Below, one piece after another: positions 19,101-27,606 of a DNA stretch of 64,000 bases. Position 1 is the stretch's first letter, and each line of letters begins with the position of its first letter. The DNA comes from Novipirellula aureliae (GTDB lineage: Bacteria > Planctomycetota > Planctomycetia > Pirellulales > Pirellulaceae), in NCBI RefSeq assembly GCF_007860185.1, contig NZ_SJPY01000006.1, forward strand, positions 62,845-126,844, written 5' to 3'. The notes under the pieces were generated by a model that saw only the letters and a list, made by a program, of their open reading frames with translations, was not told where the DNA came from and did not search any database. The position numbers and the translations under genes are program-made.

Positions 19101-19752
19101 CTTGATGCATGTCGGAAACGCCGACGCGTTACCTACCGAAGCGAATCAGGATCCGCTTGATCGTCGATTAACCGATTGGCTCTTGCAATCGGATTTAGAC
19201 CAATCAATCAAGCAGCGAGTACGAACGGCGATTGCATCGCAACAGAAAGCGTGGGAGCGAGAATTCTCAAAACAACACGATACGTTCCATTTGATCGGGC
19301 AAGACAATATCCGGCGTTACCGCAGCACACAGGGACTGAACATCCGCGTTGTTGCGAACGACCTGCTTGAAGACATGCTCGTCTGCTTGACAGCTGCGAT
19401 CACAACCGAATCACAAATCACGTTGTCCATCGATCCGGGTATCGATCTGAAAATAACGGAGACACTCGATTCACTCGCCGACACTTTCCCTGGCCTACTT
19501 CATCCTTTGGAAGAGTCGACTTCCGAGCTGGCAGTACGTTTAAGAGAAGGGAACGTTGGACGGATCCGTGTGCTAAGTAACGAGGTTGCCGATGAGCTTG
19601 AAGAGGCCGCAGCGGACGCGTTTGTTACCATTCTTCGCGATCCGGTCGTTCTTGATGGCCGAATAGAATGCCTTCGATACCTCGACGAGCAATCGATTTC
19701 GCACGACTATCACCGCTACGGCAATCTAGGACGAAGAAGCCTGTTATCTTGA
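16192..19752 (+). CDS. putA: Bifunctional proline dehydrogenase / P5C dehydrogenase
   Basis: Oxidises proline to glutamate: an FAD proline dehydrogenase makes pyrroline-5-carboxylate, and an NAD aldehyde dehydrogenase oxidises its open form. The 1186 residues divide into a proline dehydrogenase barrel (about 80-490; YLDMEEYRDLYLT, TIRLVKGANMEME) and an aldehyde dehydrogenase domain (about 540-1000). The latter has ARG-type PRGVVAVVSPWNFPLAIP, Glu749 in AETGGKN and catalytic Cys783 in GQKCSATS. A C-terminal segment of about 180 residues resembles the extra domain of long PutA proteins. There is no N-terminal DNA-binding domain, so it is not a trifunctional repressor. hrpB overlaps its stop codon. 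Confidence 0.93.
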   Translation: MTVSTSMIEHAILLAAELLTKAAKLQTPQERRQQSEFDRMVSNPKDKATLVEMTDQAFRTHCAARVADQLTHLLDVQGVPRFFNPVEQVMLKGFQSFGEYLPGVAVPLVKEKMRKETANVILPAEPELLAEHLKNRQKHGVEMNVNLLGEAILGEAEARRRVEQCYRALRMPDLHCLSVKISTLYSQITPLARKHSIGKVADRLEALYRFATNEESKHKGGGNHEKFVYLDMEEYRDLYLTADILCETLDREGLSDARAGVALQAYLPDSYPVMMRLIDWSQRRVAAGARPLTIRLVKGANMEMERVDASLRGIPAAPYQTKVETDANFKRMLRKLMDAAAEGHVRVGVASHNLFDVSLALLWAIEAGAMEHVQFEMLEGMANHQRRALSQKNVDMVLYAPACFKDGFLNAVGYLIRRLDENTGPDNFLRHAYQLQPGSEDFERLANGFRNSFELIDSVSDEPRRIEWERPAKDLSPSVGDSWDTFVNEPDTDWSLPANADWIEGVLKTWKDRCTDLTSELPDKAIGDDREVVTRYDPSRPDFAVCTYHPLSVNELEQTVDRAANDEDGWSKTTLEYRHKLLRSAASLLRERRGDFIAVMMADGGKTVSESDPEVSEAIDFCEFYPLTAKYWAEDPNIRVCPRGVVAVVSPWNFPLAIPAGGIASALAAGNRVLLKPASQTVLTAWKLCQAFWDAGVPKSALQLAACSGQTAEAGLIKNPKVDVVILTGGTETAKRMLAARPDLYLLAETGGKNATIVTAMADRELAVKHVVQSAFGHCGQKCSATSLLLLEEEVFNDKDFKALLADAVESIRVGSSWDLSTRMGPLQSKPTADLNHAMKTLENDESWLVHPERVDDNPNLYRPSVKWNIEPGSFSHLTELFGPVLGVMRYSKLEEAIEIVRSTGYGLTSGIESLDDREIDLWRDTIHAGNLYINRPTTGAIVLRQPFGGVGLSAYGPGVKAGGPHYVLSLMHVGNADALPTEANQDPLDRRLTDWLLQSDLDQSIKQRVRTAIASQQKAWEREFSKQHDTFHLIGQDNIRRYRSTQGLNIRVVANDLLEDMLVCLTAAITTESQITLSIDPGIDLKITETLDSLADTFPGLLHPLEESTSELAVRLREGNVGRIRVLSNEVADELEEAAADAFVTILRDPVVLDGRIECLRYLDEQSISHDYHRYGNLGRRSLLS

Positions 19753-22289
19753 ACTCCATTGATACGAATGATTTGCCGGTTGCGGCATGCCTGCCTGAGA
19801 TACTTCGCGCAGCTTCCTCATCACATCCCGTCGTGCTGAAAGCACCGCCGGGTGCTGGGAAGACAACGTTGGTGCCGCTCGCCCTGCTGCACAACGACAC
19901 GGTTACGGAGGGGCAGATTCTACTGATTCAACCACGCCGCATCGCCGCTCGTGCCGCCGCCAGTCGTTTGTCGCATCTCAACGGTACGCCGCTTGGCAAA
20001 ACGATTGGCTATCACGTCCGTTTCGATCGCTGTGCCAGCTCTGACACAAAAGTTTTAGTATTGACGACTGGCATGTTGCTCAGGCGTTTAACGATCGATC
20101 CCTTATTGGAAAATGTAGGCTGCGTGATCCTTGATGAATTCCATGAACGTAGCTCCGAACTCGACTTGGCGTTGGGGATGATCGAGCGAATTCGCTCAAC
20201 GCTACGAGAAGAGTTGAAAGTAATTGTCATGTCAGCAACCCTCGAACCGGAGCCAATTGTCGAGTTTTTTCGCCGATCGGGAACCCTCGCAATCGCGATC
20301 GAATCGGCTGGCCGATCCTACCCGGTTGATATCCACTATGCGTCATCGCTAAGTCGGCAGCCAATCGATCGGCAGGTTTTAGACGTTTTGCCGAACGTGC
20401 TTGAACAAACAGCCGGCCATGTGCTTATTTTTCTGCCTGGCGTTGGCGAAATCAAACGCGTGCACCGCGCGATACAGAACCTACAAATCTCGCCGGAGTA
20501 TGACGTCTTTGATTTGTATGGAGATTTGACGGCATCGGCACAGGATGAAGTGATCCGGCCGAGCCAGCGACGCAAAGTGATCCTTTCGACCAATGTTGCC
20601 GAGACGTCGGTCACGATTCCAGGAGTGACTGCAGTAATCGACAGTGGGCTATCACGGATGATGACGTTCCGTCCCCAAATCGGTTTGCCGTCGCTGCGAC
20701 GGGTGCCGATCTCCCAGGCGTCGGCTGACCAACGTGCGGGACGAGCAGGGCGTACCGAACCAGGAATCTGTTGTCGCTTGTGGCCGAAGGCGGCTCATCA
20801 TTCACGAAGAGAGAATGACTTACCCGAAATCCAGCGAGCCGATTTCAGTCGTGCTGCGATGATGCTCTCCGCATGGGGTGAACGCGAAACACTTGACTTT
20901 CCCTGGTTAACCCCACCAAGTCAAGCGAGTATCGATCAATCGAAAAAACTGCTTCAACGAATGGATGCAATCAACGACCAATGTCAATTGACGGCGACCG
21001 GGCAACGAATGGTTGCGTTGCCGCTGCACCCGCGTATCGCTCGTTTCTTGATAGCAGCGAATGATTGTGGTTTGCCGCTCCGCAGCGCAGCGCTCGCGGC
21101 CGCTTTGATGACCGAGCGAAGCCCCTTTTCGAACCGGTCACAGGTCCCTGGGCTAATCGATCAAATCGCAGCGATGAGTCGTTTCGTGGATGGTGATCGA
21201 TCGCTGGAAGTGTCAACGTCGGCGGCCAAGCAAATGGAAAGGGTTTCGAACCAGTTGATTCGAACGATGGGCACAAAGTCGTTGGCTGAGCATGCGAGCG
21301 ATCCGCATCTTGACCACGGGGCAAACCGATCGTTGCTCTCACGCGCTCTGTTGGCCGCGTTCCCTGATCGTGTCGCCCGCCGCCGCGATGAGAATCGTGA
21401 AAAAGCGGTTATGGTTGGCGGGCGTGGAGTCCGTCTTCGCGGCGAAGCGTTGACGAGCGATGCGAATCTGTTTGTCTGTATCGATGTGGATGATAAAGGG
21501 GTCGATGCCGACGTCCGAACCGCCATTGCAATTCAACAAGACTGGCTTAGCGATCATTTGCTGCAAGTGAACCAAGAGTATGAATTTGATCCGTCACGTG
21601 AATCGGTCATTGCTCGGCGTCGCGAGTATTATGACGACTTGATGCTCAGCGAATCGCCGATTCAGTGCAAGCCAAGCGATGCCGTAGCCCAGCAGTTGTT
21701 TGATGCTTCACGAGGTCGATGTAGCGAGCTTGTTCGCGGTCAGAACCGTGATGCGGAAATGTTTCTAACTCGTTCACGCCTACTGGCCAAATGGATGCCT
21801 GAGCTGAAATTGCCAATGCTTGACGATGATGCGATAAGTGAAGTATTGAAAGAGTTATGCCGAACTCGCACCTCGATCGCCGAGCTCCGCTCCGCTCCTT
21901 GGCTGGCAATGATGAAAGCGAAATTTGATTATTCTCAACAACAACAGTTGGAAAGGTTTGCACCAGAACGGTTAGTCGTTCCGAGCGGCAATTCGATTCG
22001 CATAGAGTATCACGAGGAAAAGCCGCCGACGATGCGAGTGAAGTTGCAAGAGCTTTTCGGATGGACCGAGACGCCGACCATTGCCGGTGGTCGAGTGAAG
22101 ATCCAATTGCATTTACTCGGCCCCAATCGGCGGCCCCAGCAAATCACGGATGACTTAGCCAGTTTTTGGAAAAACACCTATCAAACCGTTCGTAAGGATT
22201 TACGCAGTCGCTACCCCAAGCACGATTGGCCGGTTGACCCCTTGTCGGCAAAAGCGACCCACAACGGACTTAAGCCGCGAACGAATTAG
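19749..22289 (+). CDS. hrpB: ATP-dependent RNA helicase HrpB
   Basis: A DExH-box helicase, about 846 residues. Walker A is KAPPGAGKTTLVPLA. Motif II is DEFHERS, the form usual in HrpB. Motif III is SAT. Later motifs are ILSTNVAETSVTIPGV and QRAGRAGR. The C-terminal HrpB domain contains RVKLQELFGWTETP and ends near DWPVDPLSA, as in other members. The frame is open from 19668, but homologues begin right at LPVAACLPEIL. A TTG at 19749 overlaps the putA TGA by four bases and is the likely start. Coupling to putA is probably positional and not functional. Confidence 0.92.
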   Translation: MNSIDTNDLPVAACLPEILRAASSSHPVVLKAPPGAGKTTLVPLALLHNDTVTEGQILLIQPRRIAARAAASRLSHLNGTPLGKTIGYHVRFDRCASSDTKVLVLTTGMLLRRLTIDPLLENVGCVILDEFHERSSELDLALGMIERIRSTLREELKVIVMSATLEPEPIVEFFRRSGTLAIAIESAGRSYPVDIHYASSLSRQPIDRQVLDVLPNVLEQTAGHVLIFLPGVGEIKRVHRAIQNLQISPEYDVFDLYGDLTASAQDEVIRPSQRRKVILSTNVAETSVTIPGVTAVIDSGLSRMMTFRPQIGLPSLRRVPISQASADQRAGRAGRTEPGICCRLWPKAAHHSRRENDLPEIQRADFSRAAMMLSAWGERETLDFPWLTPPSQASIDQSKKLLQRMDAINDQCQLTATGQRMVALPLHPRIARFLIAANDCGLPLRSAALAAALMTERSPFSNRSQVPGLIDQIAAMSRFVDGDRSLEVSTSAAKQMERVSNQLIRTMGTKSLAEHASDPHLDHGANRSLLSRALLAAFPDRVARRRDENREKAVMVGGRGVRLRGEALTSDANLFVCIDVDDKGVDADVRTAIAIQQDWLSDHLLQVNQEYEFDPSRESVIARRREYYDDLMLSESPIQCKPSDAVAQQLFDASRGRCSELVRGQNRDAEMFLTRSRLLAKWMPELKLPMLDDDAISEVLKELCRTRTSIAELRSAPWLAMMKAKFDYSQQQQLERFAPERLVVPSGNSIRIEYHEEKPPTMRVKLQELFGWTETPTIAGGRVKIQLHLLGPNRRPQQITDDLASFWKNTYQTVRKDLRSRYPKHDWPVDPLSAKATHNGLKPRTN

Positions 22290-22373
22290 AGCGCTGGAAC
22301 CTGGGCTATCGCGGACTCACACACTTCATGGAATCGCCCAAACAGAACGTCCGGTTTAGGGAATGGCCAATGG

Positions 22374-22395
22374 CGCCCACTCCGTGGGCGTTTTT
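22374..22395 (+). terminator. Rho-independent terminator after hrpB
   Basis: A stem CGCCCAC-TCC-GTGGGCG (22374-22390) is followed by five T residues (22391-22395). It lies 85 bases after the hrpB stop and ends the putA-hrpB transcript before the activase gene. The rest of the 295-base gap contains a short duplicated CGGCACTCGGCACC stretch at about 22450-22480. Confidence 0.7.
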
Positions 22396-22584
22396 CGCGT
22401 ACTTCCCCAACTCATGAGCCGGACGTACTGCAAAGGCTCCACTCCACCCGGCACTCGGCACCCGGCACTCGGCAACCGGCATGCTCGATTTGACTTTGCG
22501 AGGCATTCGGCGTTGGTGTATGTTAATCTCAAGCCCAACCGATATGGATTTTGAGTTTCTCTAGAAATCTAACTAGTCGCAACT

Positions 22585-23529
22585 ATGCTCACCGAAGCTG
22601 ATACGGCAATCGTATTTAACATCCAACATTACTCCGTTCACGATGGACCAGGAATTCGTACGACAGTGTTTTTGAAAGGCTGTCCGCTGAATTGTTGGTG
22701 GTGTCACAATCCTGAGAGCCGTGACGGAAAGCCTGCGATTTTCATGTTTCCTGATCGTTGTATCGGCTGCGAGACCTGCTTGACGGTGTGCCCCGAAAAC
22801 GTCGCAGAACCGCTCGATTGGAACCCTGCCGGACGCTGCGATGTGGAGCGTTGTACGATGTGCCTAGAGTGCGCGGATGCCTGTCCAGCCGAAGCTAGAA
22901 CCGTCGTAGGCACCCCTTATGGTGTCGACGAGTTGATGGCGGAAATCGACAAGGACCAAGTCTTCTACGAGCAATCGGGCGGTGGGGTGACCTTCTCGGG
23001 AGGCGATCCGCTCGGTACGCGACAAAATGCCGCATTCCTACTTTCGTGCCTAAAAGCTTGTGAAAAGCGAGGCTATCATCGTGCTGTCGATACCGCGGGG
23101 TTCGCATCGCGGCAAACGGTTCTGTCGGTCGCTCCGCTGACCGATTTGTTTCTCTATGATCTAAAAATGTTGGACGATGAGAAGCATCGAAAATACGTTG
23201 GAGTCAGCAACCAATTGATCCTCGACAACCTGCGATTACTCAGTTCGCTCGATGCCGAAGTTTGGATTCGCGTGCCATTGATTCCTGGGATCAATGACGA
23301 TGATTGCAATTTGGACGAGACGGCTGCGTTCGTTTCTTCACTGGATCGCTCGTATCCAATTCACTTACTTCCTTATCATCGAATCGGTAGTGATAAGCAC
23401 CGGCATCTCGATGAAGATTATTTACTACAAACATTGGATCCACCCTCGGATGAGGAGGTCGCACGCGCGGCGGAGCGGCTCAGAGCTCATTCATTAGAGG
23501 TCATTGTCGGAGGTTCGAGAGATGAATGA
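22585..23529 (+). CDS. Glycyl-radical enzyme activating protein (radical SAM)
   Basis: A radical-SAM enzyme that abstracts the glycyl hydrogen of its partner enzyme. It opens with FNIQHYSVHDGPGIRTTVFL, and the SAM cluster cysteines are C33, C37 and C40 in GCPLNCWWCHNPES. Two extra [4Fe-4S] sites follow (C59, C62, C65, C69 and C90, C93, C96, C100). These mark the longer activase class that serves glycyl-radical enzymes other than plain pyruvate formate-lyase. The 314-residue length fits. Its 3' end overlaps the start of the glycyl-radical enzyme by 8 bases, so the partner is clear. The clusters are oxygen-labile, which implies use in anoxic or microoxic conditions. Confidence 0.93.
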   Translation: MLTEADTAIVFNIQHYSVHDGPGIRTTVFLKGCPLNCWWCHNPESRDGKPAIFMFPDRCIGCETCLTVCPENVAEPLDWNPAGRCDVERCTMCLECADACPAEARTVVGTPYGVDELMAEIDKDQVFYEQSGGGVTFSGGDPLGTRQNAAFLLSCLKACEKRGYHRAVDTAGFASRQTVLSVAPLTDLFLYDLKMLDDEKHRKYVGVSNQLILDNLRLLSSLDAEVWIRVPLIPGINDDDCNLDETAAFVSSLDRSYPIHLLPYHRIGSDKHRHLDEDYLLQTLDPPSDEEVARAAERLRAHSLEVIVGGSRDE

Positions 23530-25882
23530 ACGTGTTGCCAGATTGCGTCAAAAGAGCGTTGACACGAAGCCCAGCATCAGTGCCGAGCGTGCTCGTTTGT
23601 TGACCGAATTCTACCGAGACAACGAGGGTAAATACTCGATCCCAGTATTGCGTGCAATGGCGTTTAAGCACCTTTGTGAGCACAAGACGATCTACATTGG
23701 GGATGAGGAATTGATCGTTGGTGAACGAGGGCCCCTGCCATCGGTGACACCGACGTTCCCAGAATTGACATGTCATAGCATTGACGACTTAGAGATCCTC
23801 CGCTCTCGGGAAAAGACGAGTTATGGTGTACCGCCGGAAGCGATTGAAGTTTATCGTCAGCAAGTGATTCCCTATTGGCGAGGGCGGTCGATTCGCGACC
23901 GCGTGTTCCCTCTCTTGCCGCAGACTTGGCATGACGCCTATGACGCGGGCGTGTTCACTGAATTCATGGAGCAGCGTGCCCCGGGGCATACCGTTTCGGA
24001 TGGAAAAATCTATGTCAAGGGCTTGCTCGATTTTAAGAAAGAGATTGCCGATGCCGAAGCGAAGCTTGACGACTTGCGAGATATCGAAGCTTTTCAAAAA
24101 CGCGAACAGTTATCAGCAATGGAGATAGCAGCGGATGCGGCGATCTTGTTTGCCCACCGCCATGCTGAACTTGCCCGTCAAATGGCCGAACAAGCATCGG
24201 AGCCAACGCGAAAAGCAGAACTGCTTCGAATTGCCGATGTATGCCAGCGAGTGCCGGCGTATGCCCCGCGAGATTTTCGGGAGGCATTGCAAACCTATTG
24301 GTTTTATCATCTCGGCGTGATCACGGAACTGAACGGCTGGGACTCCTTCAATCCGGGCCATTTGGATCAACACCTTTGGCCGTTCTACGAGCGAGAAATC
24401 GCAGCGCGTACTCTGGACCGCGAATCCGCAAAGGAACTTCTCGAATGTTGGTGGGTCAAATTCAACAACCATCCCGCCCCACCCAAAGTCGGCGTGACGG
24501 CCGCGGAAAGTGGCACGTATACCGATTTTGCGAACATCAATCTTGGAGGACTACGAAGAGACGGGACCGACGCGGTCACCGAACTCTCCTACCTGCTGCT
24601 CGAAGTGATCGATGAAATGCATATTTTGCAACCAAGCAACAACGTCCAATTGTCTCGCAAGAACCCCGACCGGTTCATGAAAGAGGCCGCGAGAGTGATT
24701 CGCAAAGGCTATGGGTTCCCTTCGGTCTTCAATGCGGACGGGGTTGTCGAACAACTCCTTCGACAAGGCAAAACACTTGAGGATGCTCGTGAAGGTGGTA
24801 CCAGCGGCTGCGTCGAATCGGGCGCGTTTGGGAAAGAAGCGTACGTTTTAACCGGCTATTTCAACCTTCCTAAGATTCTCGAGTTGACCTTGCACAATGG
24901 ATTTGATCCGCGCACGAAAAAACAACTGGGGCCGAAAACAGGTGATCCCTCGGAGTTCGCTACGTTCGAGGATCTATTCGCCGCTTGGCAAGAACAGGTA
25001 AACTACTTCGTGGAACTGAAGATAAAGGGCAACCACACCTTTGAGCAAATGTACGCAAACTATGCACCTGCACCCTTTTTGTCGATCATTATCGACGATT
25101 GCATCGCCAAGGGCCAAGACTACAACGCGGGTGGTGCACGCTACAACACCAGCTATCTCCAAGGGGTTGGCATCGGTAGCCTGACGGACAGCTTCGCTGC
25201 GATCGACCAGCATGTGTTTCGCGACCGAAGTCTCAGCATGAGCGATTTGCTCAAATATTTGGAACGCGACTTCGCCGACCAAGAGAAGCTACGGCAGTTA
25301 CTGCTCAATAAGACCGCGAAGTATGGGAATGACAACGAGTATGTTGATCAAATCATGGTACGTTGCTTCAACACGTTTTTCAACGCGGTGGAGGGCCGGC
25401 CAAACGTCCGAGGCGGGGAGTACCATATCGATATGTTGCCGACGACGTGCCATGTCTACTTTGGTTCCGTTTTGGGGGCGTCCGCGGATGGAAGACGAAG
25501 CGGGATGCCGCTTTCGGAAGGTATTTCGCCCGTTCAAGGAGCGGATCGCAAGGGGCCTACCGCTGTATTTAAATCAGCTGCCAAAATGGACCATGCCAAG
25601 ACGGGCGGTACGCTACTGAATATGAAGTTCTCGCCAGGACTACTGAAAGGCGAACAAGGGCTTGCCAACGTGACCCACTTGGTTCGCAGCTATTTCAAAA
25701 TGGACAGTCATCATGTGCAATTCAACGTAGTCGATGTTGACTTGCTCCGCCGGGCACAGGCGAATCCACAGGCTCACCGCGATTTGATCGTACGTGTCGC
25801 GGGCTATAGTGACTACTTCTGTGATTTGTCTCAAGCTCTACAAGATGAGATTATCGCGAGGACGGAGCACGAATCGTATTGA
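23522..25882 (+). CDS. hypD: Glycyl-radical enzyme, probable trans-4-hydroxy-L-proline dehydratase
   Basis: A 786-residue enzyme with the thiyl residue Cys430 in GGTSGCVESGAFGKEAY, the catalytic Glu432 two residues on, and the radical Gly761 in RVAGYSDYF. Each lies four positions earlier than the Cys434, Glu436 and Gly765 that I recall for characterised HypD, and blocks such as AYVLTGYFNLPKILELTL match that type. HypD dehydrates trans-4-hydroxyproline to pyrroline-5-carboxylate. The putA gene 2.8 kb upstream supplies an enzyme that consumes this product, which supports the call. A start at 23522 is preferred over 23504 because GGAGG lies 8 bases before it. Assignment within the superfamily rests on recall; other dehydratases or lyases remain possible. 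Confidence 0.8.
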   Translation: MNERVARLRQKSVDTKPSISAERARLLTEFYRDNEGKYSIPVLRAMAFKHLCEHKTIYIGDEELIVGERGPLPSVTPTFPELTCHSIDDLEILRSREKTSYGVPPEAIEVYRQQVIPYWRGRSIRDRVFPLLPQTWHDAYDAGVFTEFMEQRAPGHTVSDGKIYVKGLLDFKKEIADAEAKLDDLRDIEAFQKREQLSAMEIAADAAILFAHRHAELARQMAEQASEPTRKAELLRIADVCQRVPAYAPRDFREALQTYWFYHLGVITELNGWDSFNPGHLDQHLWPFYEREIAARTLDRESAKELLECWWVKFNNHPAPPKVGVTAAESGTYTDFANINLGGLRRDGTDAVTELSYLLLEVIDEMHILQPSNNVQLSRKNPDRFMKEAARVIRKGYGFPSVFNADGVVEQLLRQGKTLEDAREGGTSGCVESGAFGKEAYVLTGYFNLPKILELTLHNGFDPRTKKQLGPKTGDPSEFATFEDLFAAWQEQVNYFVELKIKGNHTFEQMYANYAPAPFLSIIIDDCIAKGQDYNAGGARYNTSYLQGVGIGSLTDSFAAIDQHVFRDRSLSMSDLLKYLERDFADQEKLRQLLLNKTAKYGNDNEYVDQIMVRCFNTFFNAVEGRPNVRGGEYHIDMLPTTCHVYFGSVLGASADGRRSGMPLSEGISPVQGADRKGPTAVFKSAAKMDHAKTGGTLLNMKFSPGLLKGEQGLANVTHLVRSYFKMDSHHVQFNVVDVDLLRRAQANPQAHRDLIVRVAGYSDYFCDLSQALQDEIIARTEHESY

Positions 25883-26047
25883 CGCCCTCCCCCCCCGGAC
25901 TCGCATCCGGGACTATCGCTTCGAACCGCTTCTAACCGCTTCTAACCGCTTCGCGAGGATGAAAGATCGCAACTTCAATACTTAGGCGTCGGCTTAGGTG
26001 AATGAGTTTTTGTCCGCCGCTCGCCTTAGCCCGGATGATTCATTAGC

Positions 26048-26194
26048 CGTTTTGGCGATAGCGGGCTGTCGATTTAATCGGTTTGACTCGACTGATTGTT
26101 TTACGCCAAGCCATAGGCGACCGATGATGGAAAAGCTGACGCCTTCGGCTAAAGCGTTAAACGATTAAATCAGCAGGCCGCTAACGCCAAAACG
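26048..26194. repeat. Dispersed palindrome, copy 2, with extended outer arms
   Basis: The core copy spans 26062-26180 and is inverted relative to copy 1. It is flanked by another inverted pair, CCGTTTTGGCGATAGC on the left and GCTAACGCCAAAACGG on the right, with one mismatch. The whole structure is thus a palindrome of nearly 150 bases between the convergent ends of the glycyl-radical enzyme and the DUF1570 gene. The remainder of the gap (25883-26287) shows a short CTTCTAACCG tandem at about 25925-25950 and no gene. Confidence 0.8.
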
Positions 26195-26287
26195 GCTAAT
26201 ACGCAGACTGTTTTTCGAGCAATGAACGTAAACGCTTGAAGGCGTAGACGTTAGCAAAACAATTTGCAAGCCCATGAATCATCCACC

Positions 26288-27448
26288 TTAGCGGACACGG
26301 CGCATATAAAGCGTGAACTTTTTGTCCATTTCAACCAAGGTCATGCCAAATGCTTTTTCAAACGTCGCAATTCGCTCACGCTCGTTTTGCTCGACCAGTG
26401 GCTTGCCTTCGCTGAGCGTCCGCATGTAGTCGACATACTCGTCACGCATCGTTTTGATTAAAAAGTAGGTGAGTGCCCATCCTTCGGCATAGGCATCCGA
26501 CGCGGTCGCGGGACTTCGAAAGCGATCATCATCGGCCAACAGTGTTGCCAGCGATTCTTCGGGGCGTTTCGGCACGTATTGTTTCCAACGCTTCAGGTTG
26601 ACTTGGTTCACATTACCGATGCCTCGCCATCCACGTGAATTTCGGCGGTCGGGTGCCTCGAAAAACATTGCCAATCCTTCACTCACCCACATCGGGTTGT
26701 CCGCGAAGCGACGTTGAAGCCCGCAATTGTACGCCAACTGATGCGTTGCTTCATGAATGATCGTCGCAATGTTTCTCTCCCAATCCGGTACGTTGAATGT
26801 CGTCATGCGGTTGCTCGACAAATGGTAATAGCCGATCAACGAATTTGCCGTATCACCTATCTCGGCTCCCGCGTGGTCGATAAACGCATCATGATTAGCC
26901 AGAACCAGAGCGACGAGCGGAAACCTCGGTTCGTTCAATTTCCAACCCTGATTGTTCCAGTACGCAAAGAAAACGCGATAGAGTTGTTCGAACAATGTCG
27001 CAACCTGACGAACATGGTTTTCATCGGTGTTGTGGATGACAAGATAGTTGGCAGTACGATAGACCGAAAAACCGCTGGGCAATTCTTTCAACATTCGCTC
27101 AGCCATCGTATTGTCATCGATTGGCGACAGCGCTTCATTGTTTGAGGATCGGCGGATGATCTGCTCGGGCTGGACCATCCAAATTCGCCCATCGTCTGAC
27201 AACAGCATGACGCCGCCGTCTTGAGCCTCGACCAACACTTCCGCAACCACCGAACGTTCGATGCTCTGGGCGTCACCCACGGCCGGTTCCGTGAAGACGA
27301 TGTTTTCCACTGCCGTCGCTGGAATGGCCTCGCCAATGAGTGAAATGAAGAAGATGGTAGCCAATAGACGGAATTGGTAAGCGCAGCTTCCAGTTAGATG
27401 CTGGAATCGGCAAAAGACGACTCCCCAACATTCCCTAACCGCGTACAC
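26288..27448 (-). CDS. DUF1570-type secreted zinc-peptidase-like protein
   Basis: Contains the metallopeptidase-like motif HEATHQLAYN (HExxH) followed by a downstream Glu in WVSEGLAMFFEAPD, as in the planctomycete DUF1570 family. Upstream is an export signal, RLLATIFFISLIGEAIPATA. The open frame reaches an ATG at 27610 that overlaps the permease stop by ATGA. However, its first 50 codons run through a hairpin repeat (27567-27584) and read as junk. A GTG at 27448 or a TTG at 27364 gives a more normal leader; the start is uncertain. Probably acts outside the cytoplasm. The substrate is unknown. Confidence 0.75.
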   Translation of the reverse strand: MYAVRECWGVVFCRFQHLTGSCAYQFRLLATIFFISLIGEAIPATAVENIVFTEPAVGDAQSIERSVVAEVLVEAQDGGVMLLSDDGRIWMVQPEQIIRRSSNNEALSPIDDNTMAERMLKELPSGFSVYRTANYLVIHNTDENHVRQVATLFEQLYRVFFAYWNNQGWKLNEPRFPLVALVLANHDAFIDHAGAEIGDTANSLIGYYHLSSNRMTTFNVPDWERNIATIIHEATHQLAYNCGLQRRFADNPMWVSEGLAMFFEAPDRRNSRGWRGIGNVNQVNLKRWKQYVPKRPEESLATLLADDDRFRSPATASDAYAEGWALTYFLIKTMRDEYVDYMRTLSEGKPLVEQNERERIATFEKAFGMTLVEMDKKFTLYMRRVR

Positions 27449-27566
27449 TGAAGAGCAGGTTTTAGGTGACAGGTTCTCGGACCTTCGCCGGAAGATCCGA
27501 TGAAAGGCAGGCACCCGCCTGACGTGCGTCGATCGCGCGAGACAGGGGCCGAGCGTGCAGTGCCTT

Positions 27567-27584
27567 CCCAGACGGGAGTCTGGG
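27567..27584. repeat. Hairpin CCCAGAC-GGGA-GTCTGGG
   Basis: Perfect seven-base arms (27567-27573 and 27578-27584) around a 4-base loop, just after the permease stop on the minus strand. No T-run follows in that direction. It belongs to the loose class of short CCCAG/GGTTCCC hairpins also seen near 16014 and 35661. Confidence 0.5.
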
Positions 27585-27606
27585 GACGAAAAAAGGTGTC
27601 TCATGT

